A stretch of DNA of 64,000 nucleotides from Providencia sneebia DSM 19967 (lineage in GTDB: Bacteria; Pseudomonadota; Gammaproteobacteria; Enterobacterales; Enterobacteriaceae): the NCBI RefSeq assembly GCF_000314895.2, contig NZ_CM001773.1, positions 1,960,349 to 2,024,348 on the forward strand, in the 5' to 3' direction. Below the pieces are notes generated by a model. That model did not search any database. It worked only from the letters and a program-made list of their open reading frames with translations, and was not told where the DNA came from. This document shows, in pieces, positions 7,529 through 18,708 of the stretch (position 1 is its first letter; every line of letters begins with the position of its first letter). A program made the position numbers and the translations under genes.

Positions 7529-9457
7529 ATGCCTGTTATTACTCTTCCTGATGGAAGTCAGCGTCAATTTGACCACTCAGTTTCTGTCATGGATGTTGCT
7601 CGCGATATTGGTGCGGGTCTTGCAAAAGCGTGTATTGCTGGTCGTGTTAATGGTGAATTAGTTGATGCGTGTGAGCTCATTGAACACGATGCGAATTTGT
7701 CCATTATTACGAGCAAAGATGATGATGGATTAGAAATCATCCGTCACTCCTGTGCGCACTTGCTAGGCCATGCTATTAAGCAACTGTGGCCGAATACCAA
7801 AATGGCAATCGGACCTGTTATCGATAATGGTTTTTACTATGATATCGATCTTGAGCACGCGCTGACGCAGGAAGATTTGGACAAGATTGAAAAGCGTATG
7901 CTTGAACTTGCCAAAACAGATTATGATGTGATTAAAAAACGCGTTTCTTGGGCTGAAGCTCGCGAAACATTTGTCGCGCGTGGCGAAGATTATAAAGTTG
8001 AAATTCTTGATGAGAATATCAGCCAAGATGATCATCCTGGTCTCTATCATCATGAAGAATATATTGATATGTGCCGTGGCCCGCATGTGCCAAATATGCG
8101 TTTTTGCCATCACTTTAAACTGCAAAAAATAGCAGGTGCATATTGGCGTGGTAACAGCGAAAACAAGATGTTACAACGTATTTACGGTACGGCATGGGCA
8201 GATAAAAAACAATTAAGCGCTTATTTACTGCGTTTAGAAGAAGCGGCTAAACGTGACCACCGTAAAATCGGTAAACAGTTAGATTTATATCATATGCAAG
8301 AAGAAGCTCCTGGTATGGCATTCTGGCATAATGATGGCTGGACTATCTTCCGTGAATTAGAAACGTTTGTACGGACTAAATTAAAATCGTACAATTATCA
8401 GGAAGTTAAAGGTCCATTTATGATGGACAGAGTTCTGTGGGAAAAAACAGGACACTGGGAAAACTATAAAGATGCAATGTTCACAACCTCTTCTGAAAAC
8501 CGTGAATATTGCGTGAAACCAATGAACTGCCCAGGCCACGTACAAATTTTTAACCAAGGTTTGAAATCTTACCGTGACCTACCACTGCGTATGGCTGAAT
8601 TCGGTAGTTGCCATCGCAACGAGCCTTCTGGTGCATTGCATGGTTTAATGCGTGTACGTGGCTTTACACAAGATGATGCACATATCTTCTGTACTGAAGA
8701 GCAAATCTTAAGTGAAGTTACTAGTTGTATTGAAATGATTTATGATGTTTATGCAACATTCGGTTTTGAAAAAATTGTTGTTAAATTATCTACTCGCCCA
8801 GAAAAACGTATCGGTACTGACGATATGTGGGATACAGCAGAAGCAGATTTGGCTAATGCATTAAAAAGCAAAGGTATTGAGTTTGAATATCAGCCAGGCG
8901 AAGGCGCATTTTATGGACCTAAGATTGAATTCACTCTGTACGACTGCCTCGATCGCGCATGGCAATGTGGTACTGTACAGTTAGACTTCTTCTTACCTGG
9001 CCGACTAAATGCATCTTATGTGGGTGAGAATAACGAACGTATTGTGCCTGTCATGATCCACCGTGCAGTGCTAGGTTCTTTAGAACGCTTTATTGGTATT
9101 TTGACTGAAGAGTACGCAGGTTTCTTCCCAACTTGGTTAGCACCACAACAAGTTGTTGTGATGAATATCACTGATACTCAAGCAGATTATGTTCAAGAAT
9201 TAGTGAGTAAGTTACAAAGTGTTGGCATTCGTGCGAAAGCGGATCTACGTAATGAGAAAATCGGCTTTAAGATCCGTGAACACACATTGCGTCGTGTTCC
9301 TTATATGCTAGTTTGTGGTGATAAAGAAGTTGAATCAGGTAAAGTTGCTGTTCGTACTCGCCGTGGTAAAGACCTCGGTAGCCTTGATGTCAATGAATTT
9401 ACAAGCAAACTGCTAGAAGAGATTCGCAGTCGTCAGCTCAATCAGATGGAGGAATAA
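7529..9457 (+). CDS. thrS: ThrS, threonyl-tRNA synthetase
   Basis: Class II synthetase that charges tRNA-Thr, 642 residues, the same length as the E. coli enzyme. An N-terminal TGS domain (residues 1-62) is followed by the editing domain with H-S-C-A-H near 73 and C-R-G-P-H near 182. The catalytic core carries the zinc ligands (C-P-G-H near 334), and the C-terminus is the anticodon-binding domain. The start ATG at 7529 has AAGGA eight bases upstream and directly follows the operator hairpin. An 11-codon extension upstream is in frame but runs through the operator. The stop lies 3 bases before the AUU start of infC copy 1, as in the usual thrS-infC arrangement. Confidence 0.97.
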   Translation: MPVITLPDGSQRQFDHSVSVMDVARDIGAGLAKACIAGRVNGELVDACELIEHDANLSIITSKDDDGLEIIRHSCAHLLGHAIKQLWPNTKMAIGPVIDNGFYYDIDLEHALTQEDLDKIEKRMLELAKTDYDVIKKRVSWAEARETFVARGEDYKVEILDENISQDDHPGLYHHEEYIDMCRGPHVPNMRFCHHFKLQKIAGAYWRGNSENKMLQRIYGTAWADKKQLSAYLLRLEEAAKRDHRKIGKQLDLYHMQEEAPGMAFWHNDGWTIFRELETFVRTKLKSYNYQEVKGPFMMDRVLWEKTGHWENYKDAMFTTSSENREYCVKPMNCPGHVQIFNQGLKSYRDLPLRMAEFGSCHRNEPSGALHGLMRVRGFTQDDAHIFCTEEQILSEVTSCIEMIYDVYATFGFEKIVVKLSTRPEKRIGTDDMWDTAEADLANALKSKGIEFEYQPGEGAFYGPKIEFTLYDCLDRAWQCGTVQLDFFLPGRLNASYVGENNERIVPVMIHRAVLGSLERFIGILTEEYAGFFPTWLAPQQVVVMNITDTQADYVQELVSKLQSVGIRAKADLRNEKIGFKIREHTLRRVPYMLVCGDKEVESGKVAVRTRRGKDLGSLDVNEFTSKLLEEIRSRQLNQMEE

Positions 9458-9460
9458 GGT

Positions 9461-10002
9461 ATTAAAGGCGGAAAAAACTCCCAACAGCACGTCCAAATCG
9501 TATTAACGAAGAAATCCGTGCAACAGAAATCCGAGTCACTGGTTTAGAAGGTGAACAGCTTGGTGTGATGAGTGTTCGTGAAGCACTTGCAAAAGCGGAA
9601 GAGGCTGGTGTTGATCTTGTTGAAATTAGCCCTAATGCTGAACCACCTGTTTGTCGGATCATGGACTACGGCAGGTATCTTTATGAGAAAAGTAAATCTC
9701 AAAAAGAGCAGAAGAAAAAACAAAAAGTTGTTCAGGTGAAGGAAATTAAATTCCGTCCTGGAACTGATGAAGGTGACTATCAAGTTAAATTACGTAGTCT
9801 CATTCGTTTCTTGGAAGATGGTGATAAGGCGAAAGTCACACTGCGTTTCCGTGGTCGTGAAATGGCCCACCAACAGATTGGTATGGAAGTGCTAAATCGC
9901 ATTAAAGCTGATCTGGAAGAATTGGCGTCAGTAGAATCATTCCCTTCAAGAATTGAAGGGCGTCAAATGATTATGGTATTGGCACCTAAGAAAAATAATT
10001 AA
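9461..10002 (+). CDS. infC: InfC copy 1, translation initiation factor IF-3, frameshifted at codon 6
   Basis: IF-3 binds the 30S subunit and proofreads initiator tRNA and start codon. This copy sits in the native place right after thrS, with the atypical AUU start (9461) and GGAGGAATAAGG upstream. After AUU-AAA-GGC-GGA-AAA-AAC the zero frame leaves the IF-3 sequence. One base is missing relative to copy 2, so the IF-3 frame resumes as CTC-CCA-ACA. The junction is A_AAA_AAC in the correct phase for -1 slippage, and a -1 shift gives a full-length protein of exactly the IF-3 length. The other 170 or so codons are intact and about 90 percent identical to copy 2 by eye. Alternatives are a recent pseudogene, an assembly error in an A-tract, or initiation further inside. 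A strong terminator follows. Confidence 0.8.
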
Positions 10003-10013
10003 ATAATAATGGA

Positions 10014-10049
10014 CGACACCCATCTATTTAATGGTGGGTGTCGTTTTTT
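10014..10049 (+). terminator. intrinsic terminator after infC copy 1
   Basis: CGACACCCA (10014-10022) pairs with TGGGTGTCG (10035-10043) and is followed by six T. It separates thrS-infC1 from infC2-rpmI-rplT, which must then have its own promoter in 10050-10351. Confidence 0.9.
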
Positions 10050-10351
10050 AATTTAATGATTTTTGTGGTTATTGTGCTTAATTACTTGTAAAATAGTGTG
10101 TTGGCCGTCGTTATTTAACGTCAAAAAAATAATGTGAAGACGAAAAAGTTGATTATCTACTTGAGTAATCTGGCAATAAGCATTAAAATCCGCGGTCGAA
10201 TCGCTATATCAAATCAAAGTGAAAGAATTTGATATCGGCAAATGAATATTGCACTTTAGTACAAACTGTTTTATGAATAAATTCAGTGAGTACTGGGGTG
10301 TGTGCTTTAGAGAAGTTAGCAAATCTCTTTATCCAGTTGGAGGAATGAAGT
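10050..10351. other. spacer between the two infC copies
   Basis: No gene is seen. The last 25 or so bases, with GGAGGAATGAAGTATT, resemble the thrS end plus ribosome site that precedes copy 1. This suggests the duplicated unit began inside the thrS 3' end. A promoter for infC2-rpmI-rplT should lie here but no clear -35/-10 pair was identified. Confidence 0.4.
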
Positions 10352-10894
10352 ATTAAAGGCGGAAAAAGAATCCCAACAGCACGTCCGAATCGTATTAATG
10401 ATGAAATTCGTGGTGTAACTGAAGTCCGTTTAACAGGTTTAGACGGTGAACAGCTAGGTATTATGAGCGTTCGTGATGCTCTAGAAAAGGCTGAAGAAGC
10501 AGGTGTAGACCTAGTAGAAATTAGCCCTAATGCCGAACCGCCAGTTTGTCGTATCATGGATTACGGCAAATTCCTTTATGAGAAGAGCAAGTCTCAAAAA
10601 GAACAGAAAAAGAAACAAAAAGTTGTTCAGGTGAAGGAAATTAAATTCCGCCCTGGTACAGATGAAGGTGATTATCAGGTCAAACTACGCAACCTGATTC
10701 GCTTCATTGAAGATGGTGATAAAGCGAAAGTCACACTGCGTTTTCGTGGTCGTGAAATGGCTCACCAGCAGATCGGTATTGAAATGCTTAACCGCATTAA
10801 AACTGATCTCGAAGAGCTGGTTATCGTTGAATCATTTCCTTCAAGAATTGAAGGGCGTCAAATGATCATGGTACTGGCACCTAAGAAGAAATAA
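10352..10894 (+). CDS. infC: InfC copy 2, translation initiation factor IF-3
   Basis: Intact 180-residue IF-3 with the family's AUU start codon at 10352, which lets IF-3 limit its own synthesis by rejecting non-canonical starts. The sequence begins [16 protein letters not shown]. The N-domain includes [21 protein letters not shown] lysine-rich linker (E-Q-K-K-K-Q-K) joins it to the C-domain, which has I-K-F-R-P-G-T-D and R-F-R-G-R-E-M-A-H. It heads a second unit with rpmI and rplT. A short hairpin (CCTTCAA/TTGAAGG) lies in the last 60 bases and is present in both copies. It could belong to the L20 control region known at this place in E. coli, which is inference. Confidence 0.93.
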   Translation: MKGGKRIPTARPNRINDEIRGVTEVRLTGLDGEQLGIMSVRDALEKAEEAGVDLVEISPNAEPPVCRIMDYGKFLYEKSKSQKEQKKKQKVVQVKEIKFRPGTDEGDYQVKLRNLIRFIEDGDKAKVTLRFRGREMAHQQIGIEMLNRIKTDLEELVIVESFPSRIEGRQMIMVLAPKKK

Positions 10895-10948
10895 TTGGGC
10901 CATCAAGTAGTAATTTTCGTAGCAATATGAAGTTATTCGCCTAATTAA

Positions 10949-11185
<237 letters not shown>

Positions 11186-11219
11186 GTAAACATTGGTTAA
11201 TTAAGATAAAAGACGATAG

Positions 11220-11585
<366 letters not shown>

Positions 11586-11678
11586 TGTTTGCTTGAAAAG
11601 GGGAAGGTAACTTCCTCTTTTCATTTATGATTATTTGTGTTAATACTTAATAAATAAGATTATTGAGAGAGTTCGAAC

Positions 11679-11723
11679 ATGAAAATCGTTGCTTTTCGTT
11701 TCTTTTTTTACTTTAGCGCCTGA
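11679..11723 (+). CDS. pheM: PheM, phenylalanyl-tRNA synthetase operon leader peptide
   Basis: A 14-codon leader ending at TGA encodes M-K-I-V-A-F-R-F-F-F-Y-F-S-A, with five Phe. It matches the E. coli PheM leader in length and in its F-R-F-F-F-Y-F core. Stalling at Phe codons when charged tRNA-Phe is scarce would prevent the downstream terminator (11770-11795) from forming and raise pheST expression. Confidence 0.92.
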   Translation: MKIVAFRFFFYFSA

Positions 11724-11769
11724 ATAATGGGGGCTCTTACGCGTAAGAAAAAAATGAAAAGTTACGCTG

Positions 11770-11795
11770 AAGCCTCCTAATTGGAGGCTTTTTTG
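11770..11795 (+). terminator. pheST attenuator terminator
   Basis: AAGCCTCC (11770-11777) pairs with GGAGGCTT (11783-11790) followed by a T-run. It lies 46 bases after the pheM stop and 130 before pheS, as in the E. coli pheMST attenuator. Confidence 0.88.
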
Positions 11796-11888
11796 TTTGT
11801 GATTATTAGAAAAAATATCGTAAAATCAGTTAAGTGTTTATCTTTTCTAAAATGGCAAGAAGCGAAAACTCATTATTTGGATGAATAA

Positions 11889-12908
<1,020 letters not shown>

Positions 12909-12922
12909 GGTGGGACTCTCTC

Positions 12923-15310
12923 ATGAAATTCAGTGAACTCTGGTTACGCGAATGGGTGAACCCCGCTATTAGTAGTGATGCATTATCTGAACAGATCACC
13001 ATGGCAGGTTTAGAAGTTGACGGTGTTGAGCCAGTGGCAGGGCAGTTTAATGGTGTAGTGGTTGGCGAAATTGTTGAATGTGGTCAACATCCTAATGCTG
13101 ATAAATTGCGTGTGACTAAAGTCAATGTTGGCGGTGACCGTCTTCTAGATATCGTCTGCGGCGCGCCAAATTGTCGCCAAGGTTTAAAGGTTGCAGTGGC
13201 TACTGTTGGTGCAGTGCTTCCCGGTGATTTTAAAATCAAAGCCGCAAAACTTCGTGGCGAGCCGTCTGAAGGGATGCTATGTTCATTTTCTGAACTTGGC
13301 ATTTCTGATGATCATAATGGCATTATTGAATTGCCGTTAGATGCACCTGTAGGTACTGACTTACGTGATTATTTAAAATTTGATGATAGCATCATCGAAA
13401 TCAGTATTACGCCAAACCGCGCTGATTGTTTAAGCATTCTTGGTGTTGCACGTGATGTTGCGGTCATTAATAAATTGCCATTGAATGAGCCGCAAATCAA
13501 TCCAATTAAAGCAACAATCAATGAATCATTCCCAATCCGTGTTGAAGCACCTGAAGCTTGTCCTCGCTTTTTAGGCCGCGTTATTAAAAATATTGATGTA
13601 TCAGCAAAAACACCAATATGGATGAAAGAAAAATTGCGCCGCGGTGGCATTCGTTCAATTGATGCTGTTGTTGATATCACTAATTATGTATTACTTGAAT
13701 TAGGTCAACCTCAACACGCGTACGATTTAGATCGTTTAGATGGCGCGGTTGTGGTGCGCATGGCAAAACAAGATGAAAAACTTGTTCTGCTCGATGGCAG
13801 CGAAGCTGTGCTTAAGACTGATACATTAATCATTGCTGATGAACAAAAAGCATTAGGTATTGCGGGTATTTTTGGTGGTGAACATTCGGGTGTAAATAGC
13901 GAAACTAAAAATGTGCTACTAGAGTGTGCATTCTTTAATCCATTAGCAATTACAGGCCGTGCACGTAATTATGGTTTACACACTGATGCATCTCACCGTT
14001 TTGAACGTGGCGTCGATCCTGCATTACAATTTAAAGCTATAGAACGTGCGACTCAGCTGATTTTAGATATTTGCGGTGGTGAAGCTGGTGACATTATTGA
14101 TGTCACTAGCTCTGCTCATCTTCCTAAACCCGCTAATATTACGCTGACCCGTAATAAGCTTGATCGCTTGATTGGTTATTCGATTGATGACAGCACAGTG
14201 ACTGATATTTTGACTCGCTTGGGATGCCAAGTAAGTCAATCAGCAGGTCGTTGGGATGTTGTAGCGCCAAGCTGGCGTTTTGATATGCAAATCGAAGAAG
14301 ATTTGGTCGAAGAAGTTGCCCGCATTTACGGTTATAACAATATTCCTGATGTGCCTCTACGTGCTGATTTAATTATGACTAAGCACAAAGAAGCTAACTT
14401 GCCACTTAAGCGCATCAAGGCATTGTTGGTTGATCGCGGTTTCCAAGAAGCTATCACCTATAGTTTTGTCGACCCTAAAATACAAGCTCTTCTGCACCCT
14501 GAAGAAGAAACGCTGGTATTACCAAACCCAATTTCTGCTGATATGTCAGCAATGCGACTCTCATTATTGACGGGCCTTTTGACTACAGTTGTCTATAACC
14601 AAAATCGCCAACAAAATCGTATTCGTTTATTTGAAACAGGCTTACGCTTTGTTCCTGATAACCAAGCAGAATATCAAATTCGCCAAGAACCAATGTTGGC
14701 AGGGGTGATTGCAGGTAATAAATTTGAAGAACATTGGTCATTAGATAAGCAGGTTGTGGATTTCTTTGATTTAAAAGGTGATCTCGAAGCTGTTTTAGAA
14801 TTGACTGGCAAACTGAATCAAATTACATTTAAACCTGAAGCTCATCCAGCGTTGCATCCTGGTCAAAGTGCTGGGATTTATCTGGAAAATGAACATATTG
14901 GTATTATTGGTGTTGTTCATCCAGAGCTTGAACGTAAACTCGATTTAAATGGTCGTACCGTTGTGTTCGAGGTTCGTAGTGATGCGATAATGAACCGCGT
15001 AATCCCTGAGGCTAAGGCGATTTCTCGTTATCCATCGAACCGTCGTGATATTGCAATTGTTGTGCCTGAAGATGTTGCTGCCGCAGATGTATTGACAGAG
15101 TGTAAAAAAATTGGCATAAATCATATAGTTGGCATAAACTTGTTTGATGTGTATTGTGGTGAAGGAATAGCAGATGGTTATAAGAGTCTTGCTATTAGTC
15201 TCGTCTTCCAAGATACAACTGCTACGATGGAAGAAGAAGAGATAACCGCTACCGTTGATCTGTGTGTTGCTGCGTTAAAACAGCGATTCCAAGCCTCTTT
15301 GAGGGACTAA
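12923..15310 (+). CDS. pheT: PheT, phenylalanyl-tRNA synthetase beta subunit
   Basis: The 795-residue beta subunit, the E. coli length. From N to C it has the EMAP/tRNA-binding fold (residues about 40-150, with N-A-D-K-L-R-V-T), the B3/B4 editing module that hydrolyses Tyr-tRNA-Phe, B5 ([10 protein letters not shown] region), a catalytic-like core, and the C-terminal ferredoxin-like anticodon-binding domain ([13 protein letters not shown] near 700). It lies 14 bases after pheS and 4 before ihfA, which indicates one transcript. Confidence 0.98.
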   Translation: MKFSELWLREWVNPAISSDALSEQITMAGLEVDGVEPVAGQFNGVVVGEIVECGQHPNADKLRVTKVNVGGDRLLDIVCGAPNCRQGLKVAVATVGAVLPGDFKIKAAKLRGEPSEGMLCSFSELGISDDHNGIIELPLDAPVGTDLRDYLKFDDSIIEISITPNRADCLSILGVARDVAVINKLPLNEPQINPIKATINESFPIRVEAPEACPRFLGRVIKNIDVSAKTPIWMKEKLRRGGIRSIDAVVDITNYVLLELGQPQHAYDLDRLDGAVVVRMAKQDEKLVLLDGSEAVLKTDTLIIADEQKALGIAGIFGGEHSGVNSETKNVLLECAFFNPLAITGRARNYGLHTDASHRFERGVDPALQFKAIERATQLILDICGGEAGDIIDVTSSAHLPKPANITLTRNKLDRLIGYSIDDSTVTDILTRLGCQVSQSAGRWDVVAPSWRFDMQIEEDLVEEVARIYGYNNIPDVPLRADLIMTKHKEANLPLKRIKALLVDRGFQEAITYSFVDPKIQALLHPEEETLVLPNPISADMSAMRLSLLTGLLTTVVYNQNRQQNRIRLFETGLRFVPDNQAEYQIRQEPMLAGVIAGNKFEEHWSLDKQVVDFFDLKGDLEAVLELTGKLNQITFKPEAHPALHPGQSAGIYLENEHIGIIGVVHPELERKLDLNGRTVVFEVRSDAIMNRVIPEAKAISRYPSNRRDIAIVVPEDVAAADVLTECKKIGINHIVGINLFDVYCGEGIADGYKSLAISLVFQDTTATMEEEEITATVDLCVAALKQRFQASLRD

Positions 15311-15314
15311 ACCT

Positions 15315-15611
15315 ATGGCGCTTACTAAAGCTGAAATGTCAGAAAAGTTGTTTGAAAAACTAGGTGTTAGCAAACGTGATGCTAAAGATCTTGTCGAAAT
15401 CTTCTTTGAAGAAGTTCGCCTTTCTCTAGAGAATGGTGAGCAAGTCAAATTATCTGGATTCGGTAACTTCGATTTACGTGATAAAAATCAACGCCCTGGA
15501 CGCAATCCAAAAACGGGTGAAGATATTCCAATCACTGCTCGTCGCGTTGTCACTTTCCGTCCTGGACAGAAATTAAAAAGCCGGGTAGAAAAAGCAACAC
15601 CTAAAGAGTAA
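15315..15611 (+). CDS. ihfA: IhfA, integration host factor alpha subunit
   Basis: A 98-residue HU/IHF-family DNA-bending protein. It begins [10 protein letters not shown], carries S-G-F-G-N-F-D-L-R, and has the intercalating arm [11 protein letters not shown] with the proline that kinks DNA. It pairs with IhfB encoded elsewhere. It is co-transcribed with pheST and followed by a strong terminator. Confidence 0.98.
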   Translation: MALTKAEMSEKLFEKLGVSKRDAKDLVEIFFEEVRLSLENGEQVKLSGFGNFDLRDKNQRPGRNPKTGEDIPITARRVVTFRPGQKLKSRVEKATPKE

Positions 15612-15633
15612 TTGTTGGATTTGCTTTATGAGT

Positions 15634-15660
15634 AAAAGACCGCCTCGGCGGTCTTTTATT
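15634..15660. terminator. ihfA terminator
   Basis: AAAAGACCGCC (15634-15644) pairs with GGCGGTCTTTT (15647-15657). The A/T flanks on both sides let it also end the leftward RhoGAP-like gene that stops at 15673. Confidence 0.9.
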
Positions 15661-15672
15661 TTATCTGGGTGA

Positions 15673-16674
15673 TTAATATTGCTGTGTCATGGCTTGTTCA
15701 ATTTTTTGCTGAATATAGATCGCCTTATTAATTGCTTTTTCAAATCCATTAATGCCTTTATTGAGCATGTTATCATTGGTTAGGAATTGTGGGGCTATAA
15801 TTATTGATATGTTTTTAGGAGACATTAATGTTTCTTGTTCGTTATGACTAATTTTAATTAGCAAAGGCATTAATTTTTCAAGTATTAAATCATGCTGATT
15901 TTCCGGAAGTTGTTGCGCATAATCTTGAATAGTCTTTTTAATTGCAAATGCCAAAGTATGTACATCAGGCATTGTATTTTGATCTGAGTTCAAAAAGTTA
16001 GGTGAGCTAATTTTTTCTATGTAAGCCTTTTGGTCATTTGAGTTACTTGATATACGTAAGATACCTTGAGTTGAGGCAAATTTATTACTACTCATCGCGA
16101 GATCTATTAATTTCGAGAACCTTGCCGATATCTTTTCAATATTCTCTTCTTTGCTTATCGGGTTAATAGCTGATAATTGATTCATTTTACCGGCATATTC
16201 TTCATTTTTAGCTTTATTCATAATGAAATTGAGTATTTTCGAAGACTTATCAGCAGATAATTCATCTTTTGAAAAAGCTTTATTTGTAGCATTAGCTGAA
16301 AATGGTACATATTCCCAGTCTGTTGTGACTGATTTATTGGATAAATAATTGTTTGATTCGACTTCTCCTTTTGTTTTTTTCATAATGATATCGAGTATAC
16401 TTGCCGATTTTTCAGCTGAAAGCTCATTATGAGTTTGCATTTTATTGGCGGATCTAGGTGAAAAAGATTCATATTGCCAATCTGTTGCAAGCAAATGACT
16501 AACAGAATGGTTTATATTAGTCTCAGGCTGTTTATTTGGGAAAAAGTAGCTAAAACAAGATTGAAAAATATGTCGAAGAGCACCGAGAAAACCTGTTTTT
16601 TGCGAAACTGGTGTTGAACAATGATTTTCGATTTGAGAAACGGAATTGTTTCCTTGAGTAGATATAATATTCAT
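15673..16674 (-). CDS. RhoGAP-domain protein with N-terminal repeats, candidate secreted effector
   Basis: A 333-residue protein of unusual architecture. Residues 1-60 are Ser/Asn/Gln-rich with no Sec signal, like type III secretion leaders. Two repeats of about 45 residues follow with a period of 54 (near 63-104 and 117-158): T-D-W-x-Y-x-x-F-S, then E-L-S-A-x-K-S-x-x-I-L-x-x-I-M. A weaker third copy starts near 183. Residues 186-300 resemble a eukaryotic RhoGAP: G-I-L-R-I-S with Arg207 at the arginine-finger place, Lys246/247 in the helix after D-V-H, then L-P-E-N near 256 and M-S-P-K-N-I-S-I-I-I-A-P-Q-F-L near 284-298. The middle of the domain is shorter than usual. In eukaryotes this fold stimulates GTP hydrolysis by Rho/Rac/Cdc42, which a bacterium lacks, so action in a host cell is inferred. 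It is AT-rich and inserted between ihfA and btuC, opposite in strand to both. Confidence 0.75.
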   Translation of the reverse strand: MNIISTQGNNSVSQIENHCSTPVSQKTGFLGALRHIFQSCFSYFFPNKQPETNINHSVSHLLATDWQYESFSPRSANKMQTHNELSAEKSASILDIIMKKTKGEVESNNYLSNKSVTTDWEYVPFSANATNKAFSKDELSADKSSKILNFIMNKAKNEEYAGKMNQLSAINPISKEENIEKISARFSKLIDLAMSSNKFASTQGILRISSNSNDQKAYIEKISSPNFLNSDQNTMPDVHTLAFAIKKTIQDYAQQLPENQHDLILEKLMPLLIKISHNEQETLMSPKNISIIIAPQFLTNDNMLNKGINGFEKAINKAIYIQQKIEQAMTQQY

Positions 16675-16826
16675 ATTACCTCTTAAGTGATGATATTAAG
16701 TTAGGTAAATCACTATAAAGTTATTATATTTAGTCGACTTTCATAAAAAGCGGTAGGAATGGAGAGACCACTCGTTATATTAATTTGTGTGTCGTTTTTT
16801 TATATATGCGTTAATTATATTAGAAA

Positions 16827-17834
16827 ATGAATAGTCAAAATAAAATTGAATATCTACAAACCAAACAAAAACAAATAGATATCAGGTTACTAGCTTTACT
16901 TGCTGTTGCTCTATTTATTATCTCCATATTTTCATTAAGTGCGGGGGAGGTTTGGTTATGGCCTAACCAATGGTTCAGTGAAACGGCTCAACTTTTTGTT
17001 TGGCAAATACGGTTCCCGCGTTTATTAGCTGTGATAGTTATTGGTGCTGCCCTTGCTGTGACGGGCGCTATTATGCAAGCTCTATTTGAAAATCCACTTG
17101 CTGAGCCAGGCTTATTAGGTATTAGTAATGGAGCTGGGGTTGCTGTTGTTTTTATCATTTTATTATCGAATGGGATAACTCAATATTGGCTTATCAGTCT
17201 TGGTGCTGTGATTGGTGCTTTGCTGCTGACTTTTATTTTGCTCTTTTTCGCACGGAAAAAGCGATTTAATAATGCGAGCTTATTATTAGTTGGGGTGGCA
17301 TTAGGTGTAATATGTGGCGCATTAATGACATGGATGGTCTATATGAGCAGCAGTTTGGATTTACGCCAACTCCTGTATTGGATGATGGGGAGTTTTAGCG
17401 GTATCGACATGCGTCAATTAGGTTTGGTGATTACCTGTGTTCCATTTCTATTATGGGCAATGTGTCAAGGAACAGCCTTAAATTATTTATCACTTGGTTC
17501 ACTGCAAGCTTATCAATTAGGTTTTTCGCATTATAAATGGCGGCTAGCGCTTATTATTGTCACTGGCATATTAATTGGTTTAAGTGTTGCGATTGCAGGT
17601 GCCATTAGCTTTGTTGGTTTAGTTATCCCCCATATTTTGCGATTATCGGGTCTGACTGATAATAAATGGTTGTTACCAGGATGTGCATTAGCGGGTGCTG
17701 GTGGGTTACTTTTAGCAGATATTCTGTCCCGAATTTTAATCGCACATGCAGAAATTCCGATTGGTGTTATTACGGCAACATTAGGTGCACCCATTTTTAT
17801 CTGGCTCCTCGCTCGCAATCAACAATGGCGCTAA
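16827..17834 (+). CDS. btuC: BtuC, vitamin B12 ABC transporter permease
   Basis: Inner-membrane permease of the BtuCDF cobalamin importer, FecCD family, 335 residues with about ten helices. Family signatures are R-F-P-R-L-L-A near 67, G-A-A-L-A-V-T-G-A-I-M-Q, N-P-L-A-E-P-G-L-L-G-I-S-N-G-A, and S-F-V-G-L-V-I-P-H-I-L-R near 260. It overlaps nothing and is 6 bases from btuD. The start ATG at 16827 gives an N-terminal extension of about 10 residues over E. coli BtuC. In E. coli btuE lies between btuC and btuD; here it is absent. Confidence 0.93.
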   Translation: MNSQNKIEYLQTKQKQIDIRLLALLAVALFIISIFSLSAGEVWLWPNQWFSETAQLFVWQIRFPRLLAVIVIGAALAVTGAIMQALFENPLAEPGLLGISNGAGVAVVFIILLSNGITQYWLISLGAVIGALLLTFILLFFARKKRFNNASLLLVGVALGVICGALMTWMVYMSSSLDLRQLLYWMMGSFSGIDMRQLGLVITCVPFLLWAMCQGTALNYLSLGSLQAYQLGFSHYKWRLALIIVTGILIGLSVAIAGAISFVGLVIPHILRLSGLTDNKWLLPGCALAGAGGLLLADILSRILIAHAEIPIGVITATLGAPIFIWLLARNQQWR

Positions 17835-17840
17835 TTTAAT

Positions 17841-18608
17841 ATGACTAAACAGCAAATCATAGAAATGCAGCAGCTTTTTGTAGATGATCGTTTATTGAAT
17901 ATAAATGAATTAGTCTATTCTGGAGAACAAATTCATTTACTCGGGGCTAATGGCGCAGGGAAAAGTACTTTATTATCGGTAATGAGTGGTTTTCAACAAT
18001 CAACGGGAAAATTGCTTATTCATCATAAAAATATTCATCAATATAGTGCAAAAGAATTAAGTCAAATTCGCGCTTATTTTCCCCAACAAATTTCAGTACA
18101 ACCTATTTTAAAAGTTTTTCAATATTTAGCACTTTTTCAGTCTCAAAATAAATATCAAGCGTCTTTATTTACGGAATTATGTCAAGATTTTCAACTGGGA
18201 TCTTTATTGCTCAAACCCATCATGCAACTTTCTGGCGGTGAATGGCAGCGAGTGAGAATTATTGCGATTTTTTTGCAGGTATGGAATGACGCTAATTTAT
18301 GTGGAAAATTTATCCTACTTGATGAACCAATGAACAACCTAGATATTATTCAGCAATCTAAAGTCGATAAATGGGTAAAATATTTTTGTCATCAGGGTGG
18401 AACGGTTATAATAAGCGGCCATAATCTAAGTCATTCATATCAATTTGCAAGTCGAGTCTGGATGATGAAAAAAGGGGAAATAATTTTTTCTGGTACACCT
18501 GAAAATGTGATGACGGAAACTAATTTATCGGTATTATTTGCGGGTAATCTCCGTTTGCATAAAGTAGGTGAAAATAAGTCTTGGCAGGTAATTAACTTTG
18601 ACGATTAA
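17841..18608 (+). CDS. btuD: BtuD, vitamin B12 ABC transporter ATPase
   Basis: ATPase of the BtuCDF importer, 255 residues. Walker A is G-A-N-G-A-G-K-S-T-L near 35, the signature is L-S-G-G-E-W-Q-R-V-R near 130, and Walker B is F-I-L-L-D-E-P-M-N-N-L-D near 160. The W in the signature region is typical of BtuD. It is co-transcribed with btuC. In E. coli nlpC follows directly, but here the arn operon is inserted between them. Confidence 0.93.
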   Translation: MTKQQIIEMQQLFVDDRLLNINELVYSGEQIHLLGANGAGKSTLLSVMSGFQQSTGKLLIHHKNIHQYSAKELSQIRAYFPQQISVQPILKVFQYLALFQSQNKYQASLFTELCQDFQLGSLLLKPIMQLSGGEWQRVRIIAIFLQVWNDANLCGKFILLDEPMNNLDIIQQSKVDKWVKYFCHQGGTVIISGHNLSHSYQFASRVWMMKKGEIIFSGTPENVMTETNLSVLFAGNLRLHKVGENKSWQVINFDD

Positions 18609-18708
18609 CCAAAAACTTGTTCTAATTACTGGTTTAATTGCACTTTACAGATAAAAATAATTTTCCGGTGTTGATGTTCGGTTAAAGTAATTTTGACTAG
18701 AATACGCT

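Noticed and set aside
9462..9783. Minus-strand frames antisense to infC copy 1 (and a similar one at 10204-10557)
   Set aside because: They mirror the IF-3 coding sequence in both copies and have no protein features of their own.
18630..18655. PhoP box upstream of arnB
   Set aside because: Only one half-site fits well (GGTTTA); the second (ACTTTA) matches four of six, too weak to call.
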